From Limnomonas spitsbergensis (taxonomy: Eukaryota > Chlorophyta > Chlorophyceae > Chlamydomonadales): a DNA stretch of 64,000 nt. Below are positions 53,050-64,000 of this stretch, one piece after another. Every line of letters begins with the position of its first letter. Position 1 is the stretch's first letter. The DNA is taken from assembly GCA_037349105.1 (NCBI GenBank), contig JAYJMM010000112.1:1674001-1738000 (forward strand), given 5' to 3'. The position numbers and the translations under genes are program-made. Below the pieces are notes generated by a model, which saw only the letters and a list, made by a program, of their open reading frames with translations, was not told the DNA's origin and ran no database searches.

Positions 53050-54590
53050 ATGACCGTCAATTTATCGTGTTTGTGCCTCATGTTTAGGCGTACGGCACGT
53101 TGATGAAAAAAGTGTGTAGGACGGTCTTCAAGTCTTCGGGAAAGTTCCGGGGTGCGTGTAAACAACCCGGAACCAAACACTGAAATGTGAGACCTCGTAA
53201 TCTTGCCTGGTTCAGGGTTTACTGCTGACCACGGCCAGAGGCGGCCCGCGGCCTTTCTGCAGGGTCGCCCCCACCGCCCGCTACGTCCATTATCGCGATC
53301 GTTATTCGTACATGAAACCCTTAGACCGAAGGCCTAAAACGCTCCGGGTCCTTTGAAAGTTCCGGGGAGGGGGGAGGTCCCCGGAAAAATAAGAGCTGTA
53401 CTATACGAATCCAGGAAGTCTTACAGCACGTTTCCGATTGAGGACCCCGGAACAAACGTGTACGACGGTCTTCTGGTCTTCGGGAGACTTCCGGGGAGGG
53501 TGTTTCTGCAAACACCCCGGAGCCACACACCGGAACGTGAGGCCGCGTAATCTTGCGTGGTTCAGGGTTTACTGCGATATTGCCGAATGTGTGCCTATAT
53601 GTTATCTGCGCTATTGCTGCTGCATCTGCTTCTGCTGCTGATGATAATGATGATGATAGGGATGACTCGCTCGCGGAGTGACTAAGGCCGAGGCGGCCCG
53701 CGGCCTTTCTGCAGGGCCGCCCCCATCACTACCGCCCGATATGTTCATGGGAAGAAAAATGCGGCGATTCATATTTATAAACAAAAGTTATTCGAAGGCC
53801 TGAAAATTCTCCGGGGTCTTTGGAATTTCCGGGGAGGGGGGGGGGGTCCCCGGAAAACAAGAGACGTACTGTACGATTCTTGGTGGTATAAAGGCTCCGG
53901 AGATTTTCCGGGGTCCAGTGTTTCAGCTCAAAACACACCGGAAACACTCCGGAAAGTTTCCGGGGTCCAATCAGAAACGCGCTGTTACAGCACGTTTCCG
54001 ATTGAGGACCCCGGAACAAAAGTGTACGACGGTCTTCTGGTCTTCGGGAGATTTCCGGGGAGGGTGTTTCTGCAAACACCCCGGAGCCACACACCGGAAC
54101 GTGAGGCCGCGTAATCTTGCGTGGTTCAGGGTTTACTGCGATATTGCCGAATGTGTGCCTATATGTTATCTGCGCTGTTGCTGCTGCTTCTGCTTCTGCT
54201 GCTGATGATAATGATGATGATAGGGATGACTCGCTCGCGGAGTGACTAAGGCCGAGGCGGCCCGCGGCCTTTCTGCAGGGCCGCCCCCATCACTACCGCC
54301 CGATATGTTCATGGGAAGAAAAATGCGGCGATTCATATTTATAAACAAAAGTTATTCGAAGGCCTGAAAATTCTCCGGGGTCTTTGGAATTTCCGGGGAG
54401 GGGGGGGGGGTCCCCGGAAAACAAGAGACGTACTGTACGATTCTTGGTGGTATAAAGGCTCCGGAGATTTTCCGGGGTCCAGTGTTTCAGCTCAAAACAC
54501 ACCGGAAACACTCCGGAAAGTTTCCGGGGTCCAATCAGAAACGCGCTGTTACAGCCTGTTTCTGATTGACTGCGGAGAAAAAAATGTACG
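53050..54590. repeat. hairpin-rich block built of TTCCGGGG/CCCCGGAA palindromes
   Basis: Many short inverted repeats occur, for example GGCGGCCC...GGGCCGCC (53691-53724 and 54257-54290), TTCCGGGG...CCCCGGAA around G runs, and GGTGTTTCTGCAAACACC (53500-53520, 54062-54082). Spacers have conserved text (CGCGTAATCTTGCGTGGTTC). No coding sequence is evident. The matching block in unit 2 is about 58690-59620. Confidence 0.7.
53430..54557. repeat. 564-bp tandem duplication nested in unit 1
   Basis: 53430-53993 and 53994-54557 are nearly identical (for example GAGGACCCCGGAACAAA at 53440 and 54004). Unit 2 has only one copy (about 59050-59610), which explains the size difference between the units. 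Confidence 0.85.
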
Positions 54591-55168
54591 ACGGTCTAAT
54601 GGCCTGCGGAAGAGTTCCGCATAGGTCGTTTCTGATTGGACCCTGCGGAACGAGACCGTGCAGGGTTCAGGGCGTACTGTAGTATTGCCGATTGTGTGTA
54701 CATTATCCCTTCATTTCTCTTTCTCTTCACAACGTTTCGACCACATCTCTTCCTAATAACTGTATGCCTCCAATGGCTGTCGGCACCCTCGGTCTTATCC
54801 TCGAAGGGTCGTGGAAGGATGCCTGACGCGGCCTTTGTCCAGGGTCGCCGCCACGGCCACTGCCCGATAAATCCATTGACAGAAAAATATAGGGGTTCTA
54901 ATATATAAATAATGTCAATTCGAAGGCCTAAAATGTTCCGCAGACTGTGGAACTTCCGAGGAGGGGGGGGGTCCTCGGAAAAAAGGCCGCACGTGGGTCT
55001 TTTAAAGGCCTGCGGAGCAGTTCCACAGACCCCGTTTCTGTACGACATGGCATGCGGAGGAGTCCCGCAGTCAATCAGAAACAGGCTGTTAAGGGCCTGG
55101 GGATTTTCAGGGATATGCCACGTTCGGCCCTGTTAGTACGTGCTACTCCTGACTCAGAACGCTCGGGG

Positions 55169-55408
55169 TTCAAGTTGTGGTTCCAAATGAAGCGTGATGT
55201 GAAAGAGACTTTCTGGTACAATTTGAGTAGGCCTAATATTATTTTCGCTGTAGCCCGGTATCGAATGGGGTAGCATTGGCTGAATGTTGAGACGGGGCGC
55301 TTGGAGAAACCTTGTGTGCCTCGTAGCGAGAGAATTTGTAGATGTTGCAATCTTGAATGCCGGGAGGATGAGCGTCACATGGTTCTTTTATCTTTCAGTG
55401 TATTATGA
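55169..55408 (+). pseudogene. reverse-transcriptase-associated tail fragment, copy 1
   Basis: One frame reads FKLWFQMKRDVKETFWYNLS, RYRMG, a TAG stop (55271-55273), then HWLNVETGRLEKPCVPRSER, ICRCC, CREDERHMVLLS. The order His-Trp-Leu, Arg, Cys-X2-Cys, Glu-Asp-Glu-X-His is that of the zinc-finger-like tail after the reverse transcriptase of many algal non-LTR elements (family knowledge, not searched). It ends in TGA at 55406. Confidence 0.45.
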
Positions 55409-55488
55409 AAATAAAGAATCATCCCAAAACTTTGCCAAATCTCCCGTGTCCCACCTAATTCTCTACGCGTTGCTCAATCGAACTCTTT

Positions 55489-55705
55489 TGCACCCACGCT
55501 TTGTTTTATGGCTGGGGCTTATCCTCTGCACCATGGGGTTCATTCCCACGCCATTGTCGTGGTTGTGTGCTAGTTGCTTGCCCAGGGGGGTCACTGGTTT
55601 TCGCTTTCTGTCTTAGTGTATCACAAGTGCATGTACCGGTTTACAGACACATGTCCCGTGCATCAATTGTGATGCTCTGTTGGACTGTAAAAACTTCACA
55701 ACTTA
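55489..55705 (+). repeat. dispersed repeat R1, copy e
   Basis: It is close to 32883-33106 and identical in place to 60549-60765. It follows the reverse-transcriptase-like fragment by about 80 bases, so R1 may be the 3' non-coding end of that element. Confidence 0.75.
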
Positions 55706-55822
55706 ACGACATGCATACCCCATCGTGGGGAGGCTCGTGGCCGGCGTAGCGCCCCCACAGGGACTGCACCATGCGGGGGTTCCCTGGCTGGTCGTCAGAT
55801 TTTCGGTGTTGCATCCTAAAGA

Positions 55823-56080
55823 CGCATAACAAATTATGGGCTACTGAACAACTTTGTCTTTCACTTTTTTGATTGAAAAGATTGCTGCGTTTCCATGTTT
55901 CTCTATAAAGAGGGCTCCCCAAGAAAGTCTTGTTGGTCCATGTTGGTTCCAATTGAATATCTATTTCTTGCACGATTGCTTTGCATTTTCTCCCTCCCCT
56001 CTCAGGATCCACCATCAACATACTACTAGGTGAGGGAATGCATATATATGGAGGGTTAGGCAAGTAGGGGCCAAGGGCTC
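55823..56080 (-). repeat. dispersed repeat R2 in unit 1
   Basis: Related to 44390-44665; it ends at the border with unit 2. Confidence 0.75.
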
Positions 56081-56659
56081 TTACACATCCCATGCGTGCA
56101 GCAGGTGCACTACAGTGTTTTTGCAGAGAGATTTATGACTGACATGGCACCTCCCTTGCAGGCCCTCTCACCATGTGGCTGTCGACAGAACCCAAATATC
56201 CAGGCTTCCCAACAAACCTGAACCAGCCTCCAGCTGGTGGCCCAAGCAGCAGGGCTGGCCAAGGTAGGGGCTTTAAGCTAACTGGGGGGCACAGTGTTGC
56301 TGAACTACATCTGAAAGCATTGATAACACAATTACACATAACACTGACTGGTTGACAGAAGTGTCACCAACTGCCGATACGCGATAATATCTGATTGTGC
56401 ACACAAAAGCATCTGCCACATAATGATCGTCTTAACCAAGCTCAGTAAAATGACACACATGTATGCAATAAGGTATCACAACACTAATCACCAGAGGATC
56501 AGGTCTGCATGGAGAGTTGGAGTACAATGTGTGTCTTGGTACTAATTAGGGCTTGCCCCTTCTAGGGTCCCCCAGGGAGGAGCGAGGGAATGCATACTCT
56601 CCCTCATCAGTGATACCCTGATCTAGGCTAACAGTAGAATCAGGGACTAGGGAAGAAGC

Positions 56660-58398
56660 CTAAGCCGTCTGACTGCAGCAGTGGCACAATCTGTATCCAC
56701 TTGAAGATGTTAGGCTATCGCATGTGCCACTGCCAGATGGATTGTAAAAGCATCTTTTGAGGGCGAGTACGAATGGAGCAGCAGCGTCACTAAAGCTGTA
56801 CACACTTTCCACTCCGAATTCCAGACAAAGTGTGGCTGGGGTTTGGCCCGCGCTCACGAGTGCATCATACAAGGTGGACTTGGAGGTGATGGTGGCCAAG
56901 CCGGCGACATTGCAGCTCGTGTTGGGTGACAGGGCGCCACATACTGTGTTACAGCTTACTCCTCCAAAGGTTGATAATGACCAGATACATGATGGTGGGG
57001 AAGGAGATGGGGAAGGAGGAGAGGGAGTAGGAGGGCGAGGAGGAGGGGATGGGGAAGGGGAAGGAGAAGGAGGTGGAGGGAGGGGGGAGGGGGGCAGTGG
57101 AGGACCTAGGAAAACAACAGGGGCATGCAAGCATTGAAGTGATCAGTGACGGAGCTTGAGGGGTTAACTTAGGGTGTCTCATGTAATGTGCATGACAAGC
57201 CATGTCATCATTTTCACATGCAAGTATCACAATCTCGCATGTCATTCATTCATGAGCAAGGTTCACTTACCAGGGGGGGGGCTTGGCGGCGAAGGGGAGG
57301 CAGGGACTGGGGGGGAGAAAATAAACTGGGGGGGATGGGGAGGAGAGGGTGGAGGTATGGGTGGGGAAGGAGCGAGTGGTGGAGATGGAGGGAATGGAGG
57401 GGGAGGAGGGCTAGGGGGCAAGGGTGCTGGGGGTGAGGGAGAGGGCGGGGGATTGGGTGAGGGGGAGGGAGGGAAAGGGAGAGGGGGAAGGGGGGGGAGG
57501 GAGACGGAGGTAGAGGGAGCCCAGATGGTGCAGGCGGAGGCGACGGGCTTGGTGGTTGCGGGGAAGGGGTGACGTAGCCAGGGGGGAAGGGGGAGGGAAA
57601 TGGGGAGGGAGGAGGGGAAGGGGGAGAGGGAGGTACAGGAGGGGGGGGCATGGGAGGTGTTGGGGCTGTGCGGGCACCAAAGAGAGAGTCTGTGCGGATA
57701 TTTCTAGGGTTGACAGCATTGGGGAACCATTTTTCTCCAAACCAGCTTACGTAGGTGAAGAACGCATACGGCAGGCAGAGGGTGAAGGTTGAGCAGGTGT
57801 TCTCGGTCCAGAACAAGGCTGGGTTGTTGAGGGTGTTTTGGACGAAGGGTCCACCTGTCACGTTGTAAGCCTCGCCACCAGGCGCGTCGTTGAAGTTCGG
57901 GTTGCCGCAGAAGTCAAAGGACAGACAGGCACTGAATGTAACTTTGACGTACTCACTGCCATTCATCGCAGACGTCGTGCGAGGCCAGGCACTCGCCTCT
58001 ATCGTGGCAATGTACACCGTATCAAGTGGGTTGGAAAGGGACGTGGGTGTCGGCACGAAAAACACTTGGGCGAGGGCGGCAGCCAAGTCGGCCTTAAACT
58101 CCAGAGATGTGCCAGCGGGATTCAAATTGTTGGCAATGTCAGTGTGGTTCATCCTGATGTATAGCACCCATCGCTGGGGGGGAGAAAAGTAAAAGGATGT
58201 GTCATTGATGTTATTCACCGTCATTGACATGTCACGAGTCTCGTTAAGGTTGGCGGATAGCGACATTGGTGGAGACGGTGGAGCGGGTGAGCGCGGAGGG
58301 TTGGGAGGACGGGGCCGTTGGGCGTGTGTTGGAGAGGCTAGCAACGCCATCATCACGGCCACGAGTAACATGAGGCTACCAAAAGATGGGGGCAGCAT
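56660..58398 (-). pseudogene. pherophorin-like gene, copy 2, frameshifted in the Pro-rich rod
   Basis: It has the same two exons as copy 1 (58398-57271 and 57105-56660), but one base is missing in a G run near 57490-57500 (8 Gs against 9 at 51864-51872). After PPSPSPPFPLSLSL the frame changes and ends in the intron. The exon is 1128 instead of 1129 bases, so the splice join is also out of phase. The rest is intact, with few amino-acid changes (TAPTPP, GALSPNTSC, PSGSGTC), so this is a recent loss or a homopolymer sequencing error. Confidence 0.7.
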
Positions 58399-60228
58399 GG
58401 CAGATATCCGTCACACCGTGGGAGAAAACTGTGCATAATAGGAAACATGAAGTGAATCATTATAACGGTGTGGCTCACAGACAGGCTGGCAAACAGGCGA
58501 CAACCAACGCAGAATTTGGAGACTCACGGTACATCCTACCTTTTGTATGCTCAAGATGCAGCTGTTGTTTGTCAGTGTCGGCTGAATGGCATCGGTGGGG
58601 GGGGGGGCGAGGAAGGGAAGTTGTGTTGCCGCTTGAAAATAGGGTCTATAATGTAAATGTAATGGCGGCCTCATGACCGTCAATTTATCGTGTTTGTGCC
58701 TCATGTTTAGGCGTACGGCACGTTGATGAAAAAAGTGTGTAGGACGGTCTTCAAGTCTTCGGGAAAGTTCCGGGGTGCGTGTAAACAACCCGGAACCAAA
58801 CACTGAAATGTGAGACCTCGTAATCTTGCCTGGTTCAGGGTTTACTGCTGACCACGGCCAGAGGCGGCCCGCGGCCTTTCTGCAGGGTCGCCCCCACCGC
58901 CCGCTACGTCCATTATCGCGATCGTTATTCGTACATGAAACCCTTAGACCGAAGGCCTAAAACGCTCCGGGTCCTTTGAAAGTTCCGGGGAGGGGGGAGG
59001 TCCCCGGAAAAATAAGAGCTGTACTATACGAATCCAGGAAGTCTTACAGCACGTTTCCGATTGAGGACCCCGGAACAAACGTGTACGACGGTCTTCTGGT
59101 CTTCGGGAGACTTCCGGGGAGGGTGTTTCTGCAAACACCCCGGAGCCACACACCGGAACGTGAGGCCGCGTAATCTTGCGTGGTTCAGGGTTTACTGCGA
59201 TATTGCCGAATGTGTGCCTATATGTTATCTGCGCTATTGCTGCTGCTTCTGCTTCTGCTGCTGATGATAATGATGATGATAGGGATGACTCGCTCGCGGA
59301 GTGACTAAGGCCGAGGCGGCCCGCGGCCTTTCTGCAGGGCCGCCCCCATCACTACCGCCCGATATGTTCATGGGAAGAAAAATGCGGCGATTCATATTTA
59401 TAAACAAAAGTTATTCGAAGGCCTGAAAATTCTCCGGGGTCTTTGGAATTTCCGGGGAGGGGGGGGGGGGTCCCCGGAAAACAAGAGACGTACTGTACGA
59501 TTCTTGGTGGTATAAAGGCTCCGGAGATTTTCCGGGGTCCAGTGTTTCAGCTCAAAACACACCGGAAACACTCCGGAAAGTTTCCGGGGTCCAATCAGAA
59601 ACGCGCTGTTACAGCCTGTTTCTGATTGACTGCGGAGAAAAAAATGTACGACGGTCTAATGGCCTGCGGAAGAGTTCCGCATAGGTCGTTTCTGATTGGA
59701 CCCTGCGGAACGAGACCGTGCAGGGTTCAGGGCGTACTGTAGTATTGCCGATTGTGTGTACATTATCCCTTCATTTCTCTTTCTCTTCACAACGTTTCGA
59801 CCACATCTCTTCCTAATAACTGTATGCCTCCAATGGCTGTCGGCACCCTCGGTCTTATCCTCGAAGGGTCGTGGAAGGATGCCTGACGCGGCCTTTGTCC
59901 AGGGTCGCCGCCACGGCCACTGCCCGATAAATCCATTGACAGAAAAATATAGGGGTTCTAATATATAAATAATGTCAATTCGAAGGCCTAAAATGTTCCG
60001 CAGACTGTGGAACTTCCGAGGAGGGGGGGGGTCCTCGGAAAAAAGGCCGCACGTGGGTCTTTTAAAGGCCTGCGGAGCAGTTCCACAGACCCCGTTTCTG
60101 TACGACATGGCATGCGGAGGAGTCCCGCAGTCAATCAGAAACAGGCTGTTAAGGGCCTGGGGATTTTCAGGGATATGCCACGTTCGGCCCTGTTAGTACG
60201 TGCTACTCCTGACTCAGAACGCTCGGGG

Positions 60229-60468
60229 TTCAAGTTGTGGTTCCAAATGAAGCGTGATGTGAAAGAGACTTTCTGGTACAATTTGAGTAGGCCTAATATT
60301 ATTTTCGCTGTAGCCCGGTATCGAATGGGGTAGCATTGGCTGAATGTTGAGACGGGGCGCTTGGAGAAACCTTGTGTGCCTCGTAGCGAGAGAATTTGTA
60401 GATGTTGCAATCTTGAATGCCGGGAGGATGAGCGTCACATGGTTCTTTTATCTTTCAGTGTATTATGA
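60229..60468 (+). pseudogene. reverse-transcriptase-associated tail fragment, copy 2
   Basis: Duplicate of 55169-55408, including the same TAG stop, so the stop predates the duplication. Confidence 0.45.
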
Positions 60469-60548
60469 AAATAAAGAATCATCCCAAAACTTTGCCAAAT
60501 CTCCCGTGTCCCACCTAATTCTCTACGCGTTGCTCAATCGAACTCTTT

Positions 60549-60765
60549 TGCACCCACGCTTTGTTTTATGGCTGGGGCTTATCCTCTGCACCATGGGGTT
60601 CATTCCCACGCCATTGTCGTGGTTGTGTGCTAGTTGCTTGCCCAGGGGGGTCACTGGTTTTCGCTTTCTGTCTTAGTGTATCACAAGTGCATGTACCGGT
60701 TTACAGACACATGTCCCGTGCATCAATTGTGATGCTCTGTTGGACTGTAAAAACTTCACAACTTA
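60549..60765 (+). repeat. dispersed repeat R1, copy f
   Basis: Duplicate of 55489-55705 within unit 2. Confidence 0.75.
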
Positions 60766-60882
60766 ACGACATGCATACCCCATCGTGGGGAGGCTCGTGG
60801 CCGGCGTAGCGCCCCCACAGGGACTGCACCATGCGGGGGTTCCCTGGCTGGTCGTCAGATTTTCGGTGTTGCATCCTAAAGA

Positions 60883-61137
60883 CGCATAACAAATTATGGG
60901 CTACTGAACAACTTTGTCTTTCACTTTTTTGATTGAAAAGATTGCTGCGTTTCCATGTTTCTCTATAAAGAGGGCTCCCCAAGAAAGTCTTGTTGGTCCA
61001 TGTTGGTTCCAATTGAATATCTATTTCTTGCACGATTGCTTTGCATTTTCTCCCTCCCCTCTCAGGATCCACCATCAACATACTACTAGGTGAGGGAATG
61101 CATATATATGGAGGGTTAGGCAAGTAGGGGCCAAGGG
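60883..61137 (-). repeat. dispersed repeat R2 in unit 2
   Basis: Duplicate of 55823-56080. Confidence 0.75.
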
Positions 61138-61738
61138 CTCTTACACATCCCATGCGTGCAGCAGGTGCACTACAGTGTTTTTGCAGAGAGATTTATGACT
61201 GACATGGCACCTCCCTTGCAGGCCCTCTCACCATGTGGCTGTCGACAGAACCCAAATATCCAGGCTTCCCAACAAACCTGAACCAGCCTCCAGCTGGTGG
61301 CCCAAGCAGCAGGGCTGGCCAAGGTAGGGGCTTTAAGCTAACTGGGGGGCACAGTGTTGCTGAACTACATCTGAAAGCATTGATAACACAATTACACATA
61401 ACACTGACTGGTTGACAGAAGTGTCACCAACTGCCGATACGCGATAATATCTGATTGTGCACACAAAAGCATCTGCCACATAATGATCGTCTTAACCAAG
61501 CTCAGTAAAATGACACACATGTATGCAATAAGGTATCACAACACTAATCACCAGAGGATCAGGTCTGCATGGAGAGTTGGAGTACAATGTGTGTCTTGGT
61601 ACTAATTAGGGCTTGCCCCTTCTAGGGTCCCCCAGGGAGGAGCGAGGGAATGCATACTCTCCCTCATCAGTGATACCCTGATCTAGGCTAACAGTAGAAT
61701 CAGGGACTAGGGAAGAAGCCTACGCCGTCTGACTGCAG
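61138..61738. repeat. segmental duplication, truncated unit 3
   Basis: It matches the start of units 1 and 2 up to CCGTCTGACTGCAG, i.e. through the 3' UTR and the last five or six codons of the pherophorin-like gene, then changes abruptly to unrelated sequence. Confidence 0.85.
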
Positions 61739-61739
61739 G

Positions 61740-62950
61740 GCAGATTTCCGAATGGCAGCAGGGGCCCTGGGGGAAATCCAGCGGTTTCGCTTTTCTTCAC
61801 AGTGACAGCGCCATACACCCTCTCCGCGAGTTATACATTAAACTTATGTGTTATAGCACGATTGTGACGTTTGATTGCAGCTCGGCATGGCCAATCGTGA
61901 GTCAGTAGTAACAATGCCCTGCCGAGGGCGGATTTCGGCTATGCGACGACATTGGTAGCGTTTGAATTTCACCATCATTGGATATTGGAATGTTTGGCAG
62001 CCTTCAGTGTCGGTGTCTTTGATGTATCGGGGATTGTGGAGCGCTAAGTCGCTGGGCGGGCACCAGGTGTCGGGCCCCACACCTATGCGTGGCATAAAAC
62101 CATACGAGAGCAACTGTATTATCAAAGAAACGCAAAGGCACCGTGCGTGAGCGAGGCTCACATCAACTCAGCCTCCCGTAGTACGCCTAGTCCCGCAAGG
62201 AGAACGTGTTGTCGGTCTGGACCCGAGGTCCTAATATAATATGCACGCCTGTCCAGCCTAGATAAACAATTCCTTCTTGCCACGAGGTCAGAAGCCATGC
62301 ATGCCTTTCGAGTTGATCTTTGTCATTCCCAGCGGCTGCATCTCCGTGGAGTTGTAATACTGAGGCCACACCTTGCCACACCCCATGAACTTGCAGTTTT
62401 CCTCACCTCCATGGCCGCCTTCTGCTACATGCCCGACTTATAAGCGAAACTTGCTTCCCCTTTGGAAGGGGCTGCCAAAGCTGCTGCCGAGGTAAGTCCT
62501 GGTTGCGGCCGCTACTGGCATTAGGGAGATGGACAATGTCACAACATCATGCCGTGGTTGCAGCGGGGGCAGCAAGAAGGGTTATTCGACTTCAGCGACC
62601 AGCAGTGTTAGCCCGCATAGCAGGGGATACTTGCCGATGTAGCTGCCAGCGGGCTGTATGAATTGGGCATGGCCCTCTAGTAAGCCTAGTCCACGAGTGA
62701 CATAAGGCAACGAATGGGACCTTGGCAAGAGAGGCCAACCAAGAACAGTATAGTATATTATGGCACCAGAGGCGAATCAAGCAACATCTCTGGGACATGC
62801 GCCTATACTCCAGCTTGCACAAGTATAACTCGCGGCCGAGTCTTTTGAGCATGGCCCAGACGTCTTTAGCTTCCGGTAGTTAGATTGGGGATTAGGACTT
62901 TTTGTTTTGTTTTTGAGGGGGTCTCTTTCCTCTCTCTCTTTAGTTTCCAA
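61740..62950. other. no gene called
   Basis: A minus-strand ORF (62161-61844) reads plausibly (YGFMPRIGVGPDTWCPPSDL) but has no splice or start support. A degenerate copy of the TGTAAC motif lies at about 62831-62866 (CGCGGCCGAGTCTTTTGAGC, ATGGCCCAGACG). Confidence 0.3.
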
Positions 62951-62960
62951 CCTTGCTGTT

Positions 62961-63016
62961 GGACGCCGACGCGGCCCAGCCTTTGCAGCATGGCCCAGTG
63001 GTGTAACGTCATTGAC
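62961..63016 (+). repeat. dispersed 57-bp motif, copy 5
   Basis: GGACGCCGACGCGGCCCAGC, TTTGCAGCATGGCCCAGTGG, TGTAACGTCATTGACA. Confidence 0.65.
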
Positions 63017-63019
63017 AAG

Positions 63020-63890
63020 TATAATTGTGTCTACCACGGGTAACACCTTGACAGGCCCACGGCCCAAGCAACATGGCTTGTAGCACTAGTATCCCTTGGC
63101 CTTATCCCAGGACGTAGCCGAATTGTAGCTGAATCACCTTGAGAACATGACATAAACAGTGTCGGCTACAAGCATGAGCTCATCTCTGGTAATTATTTTA
63201 AACACCCTTGGCTTGGCGTGACTGGGACGAACAGCAGGTGGCAGGTGGCACACACAGCATGGCCCTGCAAGAGGGGGGAGGAGATGGGAAGGCAGAAAGG
63301 AAGGGCTGGGCTGAGAATTGTAGCATTAGGGTGGGTACTGGAACACTTAAACAACGACATGCGTATGGCAGTAAGCAGTTACCTTATTTAGGGGGAAACA
63401 GCCTAAACAGCGCCGCCTGCATCAGGTCACTCACACAGTGAGTTTGCCAACCGCTGCGGTGAGCTTGTCGCACCGTTTGCAGAGCTCAGGATGCCAGCGG
63501 CTCCGAGGGTGGGCGGTGGCGGCATAAATGAAGGGCCATTGTTGACGTGCCGCCCTAGTCAAGACAACCTGCAGGGGGGCAGGAAAGGGGTATCGTCCAT
63601 GTGTCAGGGAGGCGGGGGGGAGGGACAGGGGGGGGGCACATCCGCACATCCCCCCCCAGCAAAGCCTCTTGCAGCCGGGGGGTCAGGGAGGGAGGATGTC
63701 CGGGTCCATTCAAATCCAATGAGGACACCTCTTGGCCATGAGGGGTCGAGGGGCAGAAAGGAGAGTCGGGCTGCCATCAGAAAATGCCCAGGTAGGCTGT
63801 CAGGCGCTTCAAGGCACACTGGACACGACAGGCCTACAGGTTTTGCGTGTACTACCGGAACATGTAGTTTTGCATGTACTGCTTAAGGCT
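63020..63890. other. no gene recognised
   Basis: GC-rich ORFs on both strands lack splice logic; G runs at 63607-63660. Confidence 0.3.
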
Positions 63891-64000
63891 CCACATATTT
63901 TATGTAGAGTTCTGTGTGTATTGCTCAAGGGTCCACGTGTTATGCTTAGGGTTCCACGTGTTATGCTTAGGGTTCTCTGTGTACTGCATCAGGCTCTGTG
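63890..64000. repeat. start of a tandem repeat running off the right edge
   Basis: Units of TTAGGGTTCCACGTGTTATGC (about 22 bp) with variants, at least four. Confidence 0.6.

Larger units (their letters stand above)
50452..56077. repeat. segmental duplication, unit 1 (5.63 kb)
   Basis: It begins GGGGCCAAGGGCTCTTACAC, as do units 2 (56078) and 3 (61138). Identity with unit 2 is nearly complete except for a few substitutions, homopolymer changes and one extra 564-bp tandem copy (53430-54557). Confidence 0.9.
56078..61137. repeat. segmental duplication, unit 2 (5.06 kb)
   Basis: Same content and order as unit 1, minus the extra 564-bp copy. Confidence 0.9.

Overview
The window looks like nuclear DNA of a GC-rich green alga of the Chlamydomonadales (volvocine/Haematococcus type). 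The reasons are: genes split by many introns with clean GT-AG sites; TGTAA polyadenylation signals after stop codons; a hydroxyproline-rich, pherophorin-like extracellular protein; long Ala/Pro/RS-rich exons; CCCTAAA-like interstitial repeats; and extreme minisatellite density. Genus assignment to Haematococcus is an inference from repeat style only. Gene models were built by eye, joining exons whose splice sites and reading phases agree; no transcript evidence was available. Layout. (1) 1-3.5 kb: 5' part of an armadillo-like gene (minus), running off the left edge. (2) 4.4-6.8 kb: a helical-looking gene (minus), head-to-head with (3) a five-exon CRM-domain RNA-binding gene (plus, 7.0-10.0 kb). 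(4) 11.2-13.5 kb: a four-exon, probably mitochondrial protein (minus). (5) 15.6-39.8 kb: a very large minus-strand gene, or possibly two, with at least 13 exons encoding a low-complexity, RS-domain, probably nuclear protein; its introns hold most of the minisatellites and several mobile-element fragments. (6) 40.0-42.0 kb: a composite inverted-repeat element with a coiled-coil ORF in its core. (7) 42-45.4 kb: repeat fragments and a short terminal-inverted-repeat element. (8) 45.8-50.4 kb: a gag-like retroelement frame broken by six in-frame stops. (9) 50.45-61.7 kb: a tandem segmental duplication of about 5.1-5.6 kb (2.1 copies), each full unit carrying a pherophorin-like gene, a hairpin-rich block, a reverse-transcriptase-like tail fragment and two dispersed repeats. 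(10) 61.7-64 kb: no confident gene. The main pattern is that many exon-intron junctions here (at least ten cases in four genes) sit inside tandem repeats whose unit includes the splice site itself, sometimes with the adjoining exon end. Donor or acceptor sites are thus multiplied next to the real exon, as if splice junctions were the places where tandem duplications start or are tolerated.
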